DNA of 64,000 nucleotides from DASPPM01 sp052143835 (GCA_052143835.1 JBKQRV010000145.1:10887-74886); one strand, 5' to 3'; shown: positions 25,223 through 33,105, numbered from the stretch's first letter. The notes: generated by a model from the letters alone, not told the origin. Made by a program: numbers and translations.

Positions 25223-26077
25223 TCAATCGAGCTTGAAGACGCGCGCCGCGGTATCGTGCAGCAGCGCCTTGCGCGCATCTTCCTTCAGATCGAGCTGATC
25301 GATAGCTGCGAGGCTGTCGACATGGTTGAGCACCGGGAAGTCGGTGCCGTACATGACCTTGGCCTTTCCGCGGCTATTGAGAAATCGAACGAGCGACGGG
25401 TCCCAGTACTTGGGCGAATGCGCTGTCGTCGAGATGTAAAGGTTCGGATGCTTCCAGGCCATCGCGATCATCTCCTCGACCCACGGCCAGCCCGTATGCG
25501 CGGCGACGATCTTCAAATCGGGGAAGTAGAGCGCGATGTCGTCAAGATAGATCGGCCGGCCGGGGTCGCTGGGCATGAACTCGGCGGAGTGCCCCATCTG
25601 GATCATCACGGGCACGTCTAGCTCCACGCACTTGGCATAGAACGGAAAGAAGGCCTTGTCGTCGGGCCGCAGCCCGAAGCCGTAATGATGCAAATGTGCG
25701 CAGATGAAGCCGTGATCCTTGATCGCCCGCTCGAGGGCCTGAACGCCTTTCATCTTGTGGTGCGGGTTGATCCCGAACATCCCCTTGTAGCGCTTGGGGT
25801 CGGCCGCCATCACTTCGGCCACCTCCTCGATCGCCATGTCCCACAGCATGGCCTGGAATTTCCAGGAGCGCATCTGCCAGACCGGGACGAAGACGGTGGC
25901 CACGCCGACGGCGTCGAGCAGCTTGGCGAACTCCTGCGGCGTCCACCCGCGCATCCGGCCCTGCATGCGCCACCACTTGACGATCTGCGCCATCTCCGAA
26001 TTCTCGATGTAATTCTTCTTGATCGACGCCGGTGTGAACAAGTTGCACCAGGTGTCGATGATCGGATAGTTGACCAT
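25223..26077 (-). CDS. Amidohydrolase-2 family protein lacking HxH
   Basis: 284 residues, TIM-barrel amidohydrolase-related family. Recognisable parts are GMFGINPHHKMKGVQALERA, ICAHLHHYGFGLRPDDKAFF, PVMIQMGHSAEFMPS, KIVAAHTGWPWVEEMIAM and AKVMYGTDFPVLNHVDSLAA. The N-terminal metal motif HxH is replaced by IDTWCNLFTP, whereas the later His residues and the GTDFP Asp are kept. GGAGAT stands before the ATG. It lies 25 bases before the BadH-like gene and 26 after the CaiB gene. It may hydrolyse or decarboxylate a ring-derived intermediate; this is unproven. Confidence 0.87.
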   Translation of the reverse strand: MVNYPIIDTWCNLFTPASIKKNYIENSEMAQIVKWWRMQGRMRGWTPQEFAKLLDAVGVATVFVPVWQMRSWKFQAMLWDMAIEEVAEVMAADPKRYKGMFGINPHHKMKGVQALERAIKDHGFICAHLHHYGFGLRPDDKAFFPFYAKCVELDVPVMIQMGHSAEFMPSDPGRPIYLDDIALYFPDLKIVAAHTGWPWVEEMIAMAWKHPNLYISTTAHSPKYWDPSLVRFLNSRGKAKVMYGTDFPVLNHVDSLAAIDQLDLKEDARKALLHDTAARVFKLD

Positions 26078-26103
26078 GTATTACATCTCCTTGGGCGAGT
26101 GAT

Positions 26104-27339
26104 TCAGACGATGTCTTGGCGACGGAGCTCGGATATCTCCGCTTCGTCGAGGCCGAGCTCATCGCCGAGGATCTGGTCGGTGTGCTCGCCGAGGAGCGGC
26201 GCTCGACACAGCGGGCTCGCGACTTCGCCGACGCCGCGTACCGGAATCCCGGGCGCCAATATCCCAGGCAGTATTCCTGTAAGCGGGTGCTCCACCGGGT
26301 GCAGCATGCCGTGCGCGCGGAGGGACGGATCGCCCGCGAGCTCGTCCAATGTTTCGACGACCTTGGCGCACGGCACGCCATTGGCCGCCATCAGGGCGAC
26401 GACGGCCTCGACGGTCTGCTCGGCGACCCAGGCCGCTACCTTTTGGTCGAGCCATTCCTGCCGGCGGATGCGGGCCGCCAGCGGAACGAGCTCGGCGACT
26501 TCCAGCTCGGGCACCCCCATCACCTTTGCCAGTCGACGCCAAAGGCGTGGTGGTGCGGCGTTCAGAGCGACATAGCCGTCGCGACAGGAATAGACGTTGC
26601 ATGGCGACAAGCGCGGAATGCGGCTGCCCGTCCGCAGCGGATAGCCCCAGCCCACTTGCGCCTCCACTGGCTCGACCATCAGCATCGCGACGAGGGAATC
26701 ATGCATGGGAATGTCGATCGCCATCCCTCGTCCGGTGCGATCCCGTTGACGCACCGCGGCGAGAATGCCGATTACAGCGTAAAGGGCCGGCACGGTGTCG
26801 CCGAAGCTGATCCCGGTGCGCACAGGAGGTCCGTCCGGAAATCCGTTGGTGGCCATCGTCAGCGAGCTTGCCTGGATGATCGGATCGAAGGCGCCGAGGT
26901 CTTTCTTCGGGCCCGTCCGACCAAAGCCCGAGATGGAACACAAGATGATCTGCGGGTTCTCGGCGGCCAGCGTCGCGTAATCGAGTCCCCAGCGCTCCAT
27001 GACGCCCGGCGCGAGGTTCTCGATCACCACGTCCGCCCGCTTCGTTAGCCGGAGGAAGATCTCGCGTCCCTTGGCAACACCCAGATCCAGAGTCACGCTT
27101 CGCTTGCCCCGGTTTCGCTTGAGGATCGCCACGGACTCGTCCGCGGGCGACGTCTGCTCGAGCAACTCGGTGCCGTCGGGTCCGCAGAACGGCGGGAAGG
27201 TCCGCGCCGGATCCCCGCCGTCGCGGCGCTCGATCTTGATCACGTCGGCGCCCAGACCTGCCAGCGTCATGGTGGCAAAGGGACCGGACAAGTAAGCGGT
27301 AAGGTCGAGAACCCGCAACCCTGACAATGACTCACGCAT
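26104..27339 (-). CDS. CaiB/BaiF family CoA transferase
   Basis: A 411-residue class III CoA transferase. N-terminal LSGLRVLDLTAYLSGPFATM, LAGLGADVIKIERRDGGDPA and RNRGKRSVTLDLGVAKGREI are typical. PPVRTGISFGDTVPALYAVI holds the catalytic Asp, and the length fits the transferase branch (formyl-CoA, succinyl-CoA:acid type) better than the racemases. GRGMAIDIPMHDSLVAML is also diagnostic. It overlaps the end of the preceding amidohydrolase gene by 8 bases. A role in moving CoA between the substrate acid and a pathway product is inferred from context. Confidence 0.92.
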   Translation of the reverse strand: MRESLSGLRVLDLTAYLSGPFATMTLAGLGADVIKIERRDGGDPARTFPPFCGPDGTELLEQTSPADESVAILKRNRGKRSVTLDLGVAKGREIFLRLTKRADVVIENLAPGVMERWGLDYATLAAENPQIILCSISGFGRTGPKKDLGAFDPIIQASSLTMATNGFPDGPPVRTGISFGDTVPALYAVIGILAAVRQRDRTGRGMAIDIPMHDSLVAMLMVEPVEAQVGWGYPLRTGSRIPRLSPCNVYSCRDGYVALNAAPPRLWRRLAKVMGVPELEVAELVPLAARIRRQEWLDQKVAAWVAEQTVEAVVALMAANGVPCAKVVETLDELAGDPSLRAHGMLHPVEHPLTGILPGILAPGIPVRGVGEVASPLCRAPLLGEHTDQILGDELGLDEAEISELRRQDIV

Positions 27340-28303
27340 TGTGTCTTCCTTCGACCTTAAGCAGGGAAAGCGCGTTAGCGCCGAGAATCAGGTCGACATC
27401 CCTCTCGCTGAAATCGGCGCTCACTTCCGGCAGACGTCGAATCGCGGCGAGCCACGCGGCGAGCGTGGATTTGTTCTTGCCGACGCTCGGGCCGCTCAAA
27501 TGGTCGCTGCCGAAGAGCAACCGGTCCGACCCGATCTCGGACTTGAACTCCGTCAGAATTCGAACAAATTCCTCGTAGTGCCGCGACGCGAGCTTGTACC
27601 ACTGCGAAATCTCGAGATAGACATTGGGATTGCGCCGTGCCACGACGACCGCCTCGTCCCATTGATACGGAAAGCCGGCATGCCCGATGATGATCTTGAG
27701 CTCCGGAAGCTCCGCCTGAACGTCGCCGAGGAGGAGCGGGCTCCCGTAGCGCGGCCGCATCGGGTAGTTCGCACCCCCTGTGTGGAACAGAACGGGGATA
27801 TCCTCCTCGACGGCGACGCGGCAAACAGCGAGCGACTCCGGGCAGGCGGGATCGAAACCGGCCGGAGGGTACAGATTAACGCCTTTCAGGCCGTACTTCC
27901 TGGCGGTCGTCCGAATGAATGCCGGCGCATCGTTTCGCCGCGGATCGATCGAGGTATAGGAATAGTACCGTCCCGCCCAGCGTTGCTGCAGGAGGGCGTT
28001 GTGCTCGACGATCTCCTCGATCGAGGCGCGCGGCTCGCCGATCGCGAGGCCGTAGTCGAGCGGATGACTGACGACCGTTTCGATCCCTGCCGCATCGAGA
28101 TCGGCCATCAGGAAGGTCGCGTCCGGATCGAGGATCCTCGCCTCCAGCCGGTGCGCAAGGGATTGGCTGTCCGAATCGCCCGGCCGGCTTGCGACAAGAT
28201 GACGAGCTATCGTGTCGAACCATCGCGGCGGCAGATGCCCCGCCGCAAATAGATGCACGTGAAAGTCGACAACGAATTTCTCACGATTGCTCTCGGCGAT
28301 CAT
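27332..28303 (-). CDS. Amidohydrolase-2 family hydrolase with intact HxH
   Basis: 323 residues from ATG 28303, which overlaps the hydratase stop (ATGA). The upstream extension to 28504 lies inside the hydratase gene and is rejected. The metal motif FVVDFHVHLFAAG is intact. It is followed by ETVVSHPLDYGLAIGEP, KGVNLYPPAGFDP, VLFHTGGANYPMRPRYGSPL, KIIIGHAGFPYQWDEAVVVA and LLFGSDHLSGPS with the catalytic Asp. Family members hydrolyse C-C or C-N bonds or decarboxylate. Two proteins of this fold in one CoA operon is unusual, and only this one keeps the full metal site. Confidence 0.9.
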   Translation of the reverse strand: MIAESNREKFVVDFHVHLFAAGHLPPRWFDTIARHLVASRPGDSDSQSLAHRLEARILDPDATFLMADLDAAGIETVVSHPLDYGLAIGEPRASIEEIVEHNALLQQRWAGRYYSYTSIDPRRNDAPAFIRTTARKYGLKGVNLYPPAGFDPACPESLAVCRVAVEEDIPVLFHTGGANYPMRPRYGSPLLLGDVQAELPELKIIIGHAGFPYQWDEAVVVARRNPNVYLEISQWYKLASRHYEEFVRILTEFKSEIGSDRLLFGSDHLSGPSVGKNKSTLAAWLAAIRRLPEVSADFSERDVDLILGANALSLLKVEGRHNA

Positions 28304-29094
28304 TGTATGACTTCTTGCGTGGAAGACGCGGGCCGCTGGCGGGACGATTGCGCGCGGAAGTCTCGCAGCAGCTCCTGATTGCGCTCCGTCTCGTAGCAAC
28401 CCTGAAACAACTTCGTTTCGAGATCGTTGGTATCGGCGCGACTTTCGGCTGCATGCGCGCACATCAACACCGCCCGTACGGCGTTCGGCTCGAACCGAGT
28501 CCATTGACGTGCGAGGCTGAGCGTCGCGCTGGCGAGTTCGGCTGAGCCGGCTATGCGTTCCACGATCCCCAGGACGTGGGCCTGATCGGCGGGGATCAGT
28601 TCCGCCGAAAGCACCAGATCGCGAGTCTTGCCGGCGCCGATCAGCTTGGTGAGCCTGCGTATACCGCCAGCGGCCGGAAACATGCCGAATTTGAGCTCGG
28701 GCAAGCCCACCCGCGCATGAGAGGCGGCAACCCGGAGATGGCAGGCCAGGGCAAGCTCGAAACCGCCCCCCACCGCGATCCCGTTCAGCGCGGCGATGAC
28801 CGGCTTGTCGCTCGTTTCGAGAAGATCGACCACCCGGTGCCAGTAGGCGAGGTGGGCGCCGATGTCCGGAACATTGCCCGCAAGTTCGGCGATATCGGCC
28901 CCGGCACAGAAGAATTTCTCGCCGGTCCCCGTCAGAATTATCGCGCGCACCTCGGGGTCGGCGAGATAAGCGCGCAATCCACTGGCGAGCTGCTCAAGAT
29001 CTGGCTCAGCCAATGCATTGGCCGCGTGCTGCCGGTCAATGCGCAGAATCGCGACGGCTCCGTTATGCTCCTGCACAATCGATGCAGTGCCCAT
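28300..29094 (-). CDS. Enoyl-CoA hydratase/isomerase family protein (BadK position)
   Basis: A 264-residue crotonase. Substrate and oxyanion motifs are KFFCAGADIAELAGNVPD and GIAVGGGFELALACHLRVAA; the catalytic region is VGLPELKFGMFPAAGGIRRL with the first Glu. At the second catalytic Glu position an Asp appears to stand (GAGKTRDLVLSAEL). It should hydrate an enoyl-CoA made by the acyl-CoA dehydrogenase encoded just upstream; both junctions are ATGA overlaps. In the alicyclic pathway this step is done by BadK. Assignment to that exact step is inference. Confidence 0.9.
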   Translation of the reverse strand: MGTASIVQEHNGAVAILRIDRQHAANALAEPDLEQLASGLRAYLADPEVRAIILTGTGEKFFCAGADIAELAGNVPDIGAHLAYWHRVVDLLETSDKPVIAALNGIAVGGGFELALACHLRVAASHARVGLPELKFGMFPAAGGIRRLTKLIGAGKTRDLVLSAELIPADQAHVLGIVERIAGSAELASATLSLARQWTRFEPNAVRAVLMCAHAAESRADTNDLETKLFQGCYETERNQELLRDFRAQSSRQRPASSTQEVIQ

Positions 29095-30239
29095 CAGGAA
29101 AACTCCTTGACGAGTTGGCGAAAGACAAGCGCTCGCTGCAGCTCGTTGGCCCCCTCGAAGATTTGGATCGCCTTGGCGTCGCGCATCATGCGCTCAACCG
29201 GGTGCTCGGCGGTGTAGCCATGCCCGCCCAGGAGCTGGACGGCGTTCGTCGTGACGCGCATTGCCACGTCGGAGGCGAAGTACTTGGCCATCGAGGCGAA
29301 GCGGGAGACCGGCTCACCGGCATCGGCTCTGCGCGCAGCCTCCCGTGTCAGCTGTCGCGCGGCCTCGATTTCCGTGGCCATATCGGAGAGAATGAACTGA
29401 GGTCCCTGGAGATCGCTCAAGCGCTGGCCGAAGACGGATCGCTCCTGCACATATTTAAAGGCATACTCAAACGCGCCTTGCGCCAAGCCGACCGCCATGG
29501 CGCCGAGACCGACGCGCGAGTACTCGAGGCTAGCCATGGCCTCGCGAAAGAGACCTCTCGGGCCGAGGCAATGGGATGCCGGCACCCATAGGTCCTGGAG
29601 GGTAATCTCACAGAGCGGCGCCCCCCGCAGCCCCATCTTCTTCTCTTGCCGCGAGATGATGAAGCCATCCTGCGGCGGGCGCACGGCGAAACAGGAGATG
29701 CTCTCGTTGGTCGGCAAGGTAGTGATGCGGGCAAACACCAGTACCAATTCCGCTTTGCTTGCCCAGCTCGAGAAGCACTTGATGCCGTTCAACCGGTATC
29801 CATCCGCGTCGGGCCGCGCCGTTGCTCTGATCCGCGCAGCATCGGAGCCGGCCTCGGGCTCGGTGAGGGCATACGCCGTGACGAGCTGCTTCTCGGCGAT
29901 CTCCGCCAGCAAGGCATCCCCGCACGCGTGGTTCGGGGCTTGGCGAAGCAAGAAGGCGTTGTTGCCTTGCAAATGAACGAGCGTCGCCGTCGTGCAATCG
30001 GCCGCCGCCAGGGTCTCGACCACATCGCAATAAAGCGCGACCGACCCAGCCGCTCCGCCCAGTTCCTCGGGAATCATGAGGGCGGTGAGGCCCGCCGACT
30101 TTATCTCGCGCCAGAGCTTCGGGTCGTAGTTGGCCTGGGCGTCGATGTCCTTTGCCTTGAGACGCGCGCGATCGCCAACTTTGGCAACCGTTGCCAAGAT
30201 GGCATTCTCGGTATTGGATCGTGTTGTGACGGTTGCCAT
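29094..30239 (-). CDS. Acyl-CoA dehydrogenase, first gene of the CoA operon
   Basis: 381 residues. N-terminal helices are followed by VTAYALTEPEAGSDAARIRA and YRLNGIKCFSSWASKAELVL (FAD and substrate binding), SVFGQRLSDLQGPQFILSDM, and LLGGHGYTAEHPVERMMRDA with the catalytic Glu present. The last part, IFEGANELQR, is the FAD-adenine contact. GAGGCTGGGAC precedes the ATG. It heads an eight-gene minus-strand operon ending at 22859, transcribed from inside the inverted repeat at 30265-30398. It catalyses the first oxidation of the activated acid. Confidence 0.93.
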   Translation of the reverse strand: MATVTTRSNTENAILATVAKVGDRARLKAKDIDAQANYDPKLWREIKSAGLTALMIPEELGGAAGSVALYCDVVETLAAADCTTATLVHLQGNNAFLLRQAPNHACGDALLAEIAEKQLVTAYALTEPEAGSDAARIRATARPDADGYRLNGIKCFSSWASKAELVLVFARITTLPTNESISCFAVRPPQDGFIISRQEKKMGLRGAPLCEITLQDLWVPASHCLGPRGLFREAMASLEYSRVGLGAMAVGLAQGAFEYAFKYVQERSVFGQRLSDLQGPQFILSDMATEIEAARQLTREAARRADAGEPVSRFASMAKYFASDVAMRVTTNAVQLLGGHGYTAEHPVERMMRDAKAIQIFEGANELQRALVFRQLVKEFS

Positions 30240-30264
30240 GTCCCAGCCTCGATCTACGGTTCCA

Positions 30265-30398
30265 CGAGCGGAAGCGGGCCAGCGGCAGCATGCCCGATTG
30301 TGTGCATTCTTTGGCAGTTTGGCATTATATTGAGTTGTTTGGTATACAATTTCGCCACTAATAACTGACCTCCGGCATCAATGCAAGGGGAATCTTGC
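30265..30398 (-). repeat. Left arm of a ~135-bp inverted duplication containing a promoter
   Basis: Read on the minus strand this arm matches 30586-30720 at about four bases in five. Shared blocks include GCAAGATTCCCCTTGCAT, GTTATTA, ATTGTATACCAAA, AATATAATGCCAA, TGCACACAA and GGCATxCTGCCxCTGGC. It carries the operator (30338-30350) and a TATAAT box (30329-30324) facing the acyl-CoA dehydrogenase gene. Confidence 0.8.
30338..30350 (-). promoter_or_regulatory. Candidate GntR operator TTTGGTATACAAT
   Basis: Its reverse complement, ATTGTATACCAAA, recurs at 30634-30646. It lies just upstream of a TATAAT box directed at the operon starting at 30239, over the -35 zone, as a repressor site would. 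The core TGTATACCA is also found at 21629-21636. Confidence 0.65.
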
Positions 30399-30585
30399 CG
30401 AGACTTGCCCTAAGAGATCCTGCGCCTAATTCAGCAGGCCGTTGACGGTTTGGACTTCGCGGCGTCGGGCAGTGGTTCGGGACCGCCGAAGAGGCCCTTT
30501 GCCGCCTTGGCCGGATGGGTGTAGCAAGCATTTCGAGCTTGATCCTGGTTCCCAGCTCGACGGGCGTGACGAAGGCAATGGCATT

Positions 30586-30720
30586 GCAAGATTCCCCTTG
30601 CATCGCTGCCGGACGTCGGTTATTAATTGCCGGATTGTATACCAAAAAAGGTAATATAATGCCAACTGTCGACAAATTGCACACAAACTTGGCATCCTGC
30701 CTCTGGCGCAATGGCAACGA
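30586..30720 (+). repeat. Right arm of the ~135-bp inverted duplication containing a promoter
   Basis: Mirror image of 30265-30398, separated from it by about 187 bases of unrelated sequence without a recognised gene. It carries ATTGTATACCAAA (30634-30646) and TATAAT (30655-30660) facing the PECR-like reductase gene. The two operons are thus driven by near-copies of the same control region. Confidence 0.8.
30634..30646 (+). promoter_or_regulatory. Candidate GntR operator ATTGTATACCAAA
   Basis: Same sequence as the reverse complement of 30338-30350. It overlaps the region expected for the -35 element of a promoter with TATAAT at 30655-30660, about 165 bases before the reductase start. Confidence 0.65.
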
Positions 30721-30825
30721 GGGGCAGCGGAGCAAATACCGGCCGGCGCGCTCCGATGACATGGCGATCGGCGCCGGCACTATCGAAGTGCGCAAGATGA
30801 TCATCGCCGCGGAACTGTTGCGGTC

Positions 30826-31671
30826 GTGAGCGCGTCGGATTCCAGAGCGGAGTCTTATGCGACGCGGCCAACGGTCTACCGCGCCGATCTCTTCGTCGGC
30901 CAGACCGTGCTCGTCAGCGGCGGCGGCAGCGGGATCGGGAAGGCGACCGGGTTCCTCTTCGGTCGGCTCGGCGCGCGCGTCGTGATTTGCGGGCGCAAGG
31001 CGGAGAGGATCGCATCGGCGGCGGCATCGATGCGCGAGGCCGGCATCACGGTTGAGGCGATTCCCTGCAATATCCGCTCAACGGAGGAGGTCGCGTCGCT
31101 CATGGAGCGGGTCGGCACCCTCGACGTCCTCGTCAACAATGCCGGCGGTCAATTCCCGCAGCCGGCAATCGACTTTTCGCCGAAGGGATGGAACGCGGTC
31201 ATCGACACCAACCTCAACGGCACCTGGTACATGATGCAGGCGGCGGCGCAACGCTGGCGCACAGCGATGCGGGGCGGGACGATCGTCAATATTGTGGCCA
31301 TGGTCGAACGCGGCATGCCGGGCGTCGCCCATACCTGCGCAGCGAGAGCGGGCGTCATTCATCTCACCCGCACTGTCGCCGTCGAGTGGGCGCCGCTCGG
31401 CATCCGCGTCAATTGTGTCGCCCCAGGTGCCATTGAGACAGAGGGCATGGCGGGCTACTCGCCGGAAGTCCGCGCGGCCTTTCCTCGCGCCAACCCGATG
31501 CTGCGCATGGGTGAACCCTGGGATATTGCAGAAGCGTGCGCGTATCTCGCCGGCCCCTCGGGCCAGTTCGTGACCGGCGAGACCCTGACCGTCGACGGCG
31601 GCGGTCGCCTCTGGGGCGAGCTGTGGCAAGCCGGAAAGCCAGCCTACTTCGAATTTTCTCCGTCATCATAG
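30826..31671 (+). CDS. PECR/DECR-like short-chain reductase (probable enoyl-CoA reductase)
   Basis: 281 residues from GTG 30826. YRADLFVGQTVLVSGGGSGI (NAD(P) motif TGGGSGIG-like) and NNAGGQFPQPAIDFSPKGWN are followed by GVAHTCAARAGVIHLTRTVA and VEWAPLGIRVNCVAPGAIET. The usual Tyr-x-x-x-Lys is absent: a His stands one residue before the Tyr position and Arg replaces Lys. This is the pattern of peroxisomal trans-2-enoyl-CoA reductase and dienoyl-CoA reductases. It should therefore reduce a C=C bond in an acyl-CoA with NADPH. It shares its promoter type with the acyl-CoA dehydrogenase operon. A paralogue lies at 54351-55172. Confidence 0.87.
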   Translation: MSASDSRAESYATRPTVYRADLFVGQTVLVSGGGSGIGKATGFLFGRLGARVVICGRKAERIASAAASMREAGITVEAIPCNIRSTEEVASLMERVGTLDVLVNNAGGQFPQPAIDFSPKGWNAVIDTNLNGTWYMMQAAAQRWRTAMRGGTIVNIVAMVERGMPGVAHTCAARAGVIHLTRTVAVEWAPLGIRVNCVAPGAIETEGMAGYSPEVRAAFPRANPMLRMGEPWDIAEACAYLAGPSGQFVTGETLTVDGGGRLWGELWQAGKPAYFEFSPSS

Positions 31672-31705
31672 GATGAAGACGGATTCACGGTCTTCCAGCG
31701 CGTGG

Positions 31706-31886
31706 TTTCAGGCTTCAGAAACAAACGTCAGCGGCGCTTGCCCTCGGCACCGCGACTGCCGCAATGCCCCTGCTGCCGGCTGGGTTTGCCGCGGCACAGG
31801 ACAAGCCGATCAAGGTCGGGATAACCACTGAGCTCACCGGTCTGATAGCAGCCTGGGCGCGGTGCGGTGCTCGTGACGTTATTTAA
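31706..31886 (+). pseudogene. N-terminal remnant of a Leu/Ile/Val-type binding protein
   Basis: The plus strand encodes QKQTSAALALGTATAAMPLL, PAGFAAAQDKPIKVGITTEL and TGLIAAWA, then drifts to a stop at 31884. This is a signal peptide plus the first strand of a LivJ-like binding protein; the remaining 350 or so residues are gone. No good start codon is left. It shows that this operon once carried its own binding protein downstream of the reductase. Confidence 0.65.
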
Positions 31887-31910
31887 TTTCCAGCGAGCCC
31901 TACCTCCCGC

Positions 31911-32348
31911 TCACGCCGTCACCCACTTCGTCACGTGGCTGCCGGTAAGACAAGTCTCGCCCGCCTGGTTCAAGACCTCGACCCTGGCGCGCGTGCGTCC
32001 GGCCTCCTCGTCGATCGCCTCGATCGTATAGCGCGCGGTCAAGGTGTCATTGATGAAGACCGGCTTGACGAAGCGGATCTTGTCGTAGCCGAGGGAGACG
32101 GCTACCGCCTTGTTGCCGCGCTCGATCGAGCGGCGCGACATCATCGAGGCGGCGGTCGAGAGCAGGCCCATGACAAGTCCTCCATGGGCGATGCGTCGGC
32201 CGAAGGTGGTCGTCTTGGCGAACGCCTCATTCACGTGAATGGGGTCAAAGTCGCCTGTGATGCCGGCGAAGAGCATGATGTCGCTCTCGCCGATCGTCTT
32301 CGAAAAGGTGCAAGCCTCGCCGACCTTGAGATGCATGTCGATCGCCAT
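31911..32348 (-). CDS. MaoC-like (R)-enoyl-CoA hydratase
   Basis: A 145-residue hot-dog fold protein. GESDIMLFAGITGDFDPIHV holds the Asp-x-x-x-x-His catalytic pair (hydratase 2 motif), followed by FGRRIAHGGLVMGLLSTAAS and YDKIRFVKPVFINDTLTARY. GGGAGGCTGAC precedes the ATG. It adds water to trans-2-enoyl-CoAs to give R-3-hydroxyacyl-CoAs. In the steroid side-chain system a MaoC hydratase supplies the Ltp2-type aldolase, so this gene may supply the thiolase/DUF35 pair at 19979-21583; that link is inference. Confidence 0.92.
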   Translation of the reverse strand: MAIDMHLKVGEACTFSKTIGESDIMLFAGITGDFDPIHVNEAFAKTTTFGRRIAHGGLVMGLLSTAASMMSRRSIERGNKAVAVSLGYDKIRFVKPVFINDTLTARYTIEAIDEEAGRTRARVEVLNQAGETCLTGSHVTKWVTA

Positions 32349-32376
32349 GTCAGCCTCCCGTTGTCCCTACCAAGAA

Positions 32377-32688
32377 TTAGTGCCAGGCGTATTGATGGTG
32401 CAAGCCTCCGAGGATCGAAATTGAGATGATCCGGCCAAGGCGCCGATTCGGTCGATGGATTGGGGCATCTTTGTTCAGCGACAGGTGAGCCCGGACCTCG
32501 TTGTAATAGGAACAGACGTAGGCTTTGAGGATGCCGGCTGAGGCGAGCGTGCCAGTGAAGGCGGCGCCGGTGGACTGGCTGCCCTGATCCGGGTTGAAGA
32601 TCTCCGGCCGCCCGAAGTGCGCCAGCGCCTCTAACGCGACCTTCGCCATCAGCGCCATATCCAACTTGCTTCTCGTTCGCTGCGTCAC
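32377..32688 (-). pseudogene. Mosaic transposase remnant (IS3-type pieces joined in one frame)
   Basis: One 103-residue frame joins three transposase pieces: an OrfA-like N-terminus (RSKLDMALMAKVALEALAHF), an integrase-core piece (GRPEIFNPDQGSQSTGAAFT), and a C-terminal SYYNEVRAHLSLNKDAPIHR ending in LGRIISISILGGLHHQYAW. The middle of the DDE domain is missing. It is either an internal-deletion product or a recombinant of two related elements. It is not an active transposase. Confidence 0.7.
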
Positions 32689-32789
32689 GGTCCGCTCTGC
32701 CTAGCACGACGGATCGGCTCGCGCTCCAATTAATCCACCGGTCCCAAATCCGGGGTCCACTTCACTTCTACATGCCGTTAAAATTCGAC

Positions 32790-32825
32790 GACTCAGTATG
32801 AAAACCTACTTTTCTACTGAATTGG
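32790..32825. repeat. Dispersed imperfect palindrome P, copy b
   Basis: GACTCAGTATGAAAACC runs into TACTTTTCTACTGAATTGG; compare copies at 13158, 35358 and 55579. The ACTCAGTATGAAA half is identical to that of the 55579 copy. Confidence 0.6.
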
Positions 32826-33020
32826 CTTTTCGGGCCCGTCGCGGGCGCAGAAGACTCAACCGAAGGCCAATACGTCCCCGTTATGTTCCGCGCCCTTTGG
32901 AAAAACATTGCCCATTTCCGGAATAGTATTTCCGAACCTGCGAGCCTTGGTAGCGTCGGGACTAGGGTCGGTCCCGGTCGTAAGCTTGGCAGGCAGCCAA
33001 TGGCCAGTCACTGCTAGCGA

Positions 33021-33105
33021 AGCTGACCGAGGTCTGCTTACTGGGCAGGATCGGACTTCTCCCAGGCATGCCGCCGCGGTCGAGTTTGACCCAGAGCAGA
33101 CCTTC
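33021..33105. repeat. Dispersed repeat X, copy 2 (diverged)
   Basis: Shares GGTCTGCTTACTGGGCAGGA, CAGGCATGCCGCCGCGGT and GTTTGACCC with the other two copies, in the same order and spacing. It is clearly more diverged than copies 1 and 3. Confidence 0.5.

Noticed and set aside
30399..30585. Open frame in the core between the inverted promoter arms
   Set aside because: No ribosome site or domain; the frame runs on into the repeat arms.
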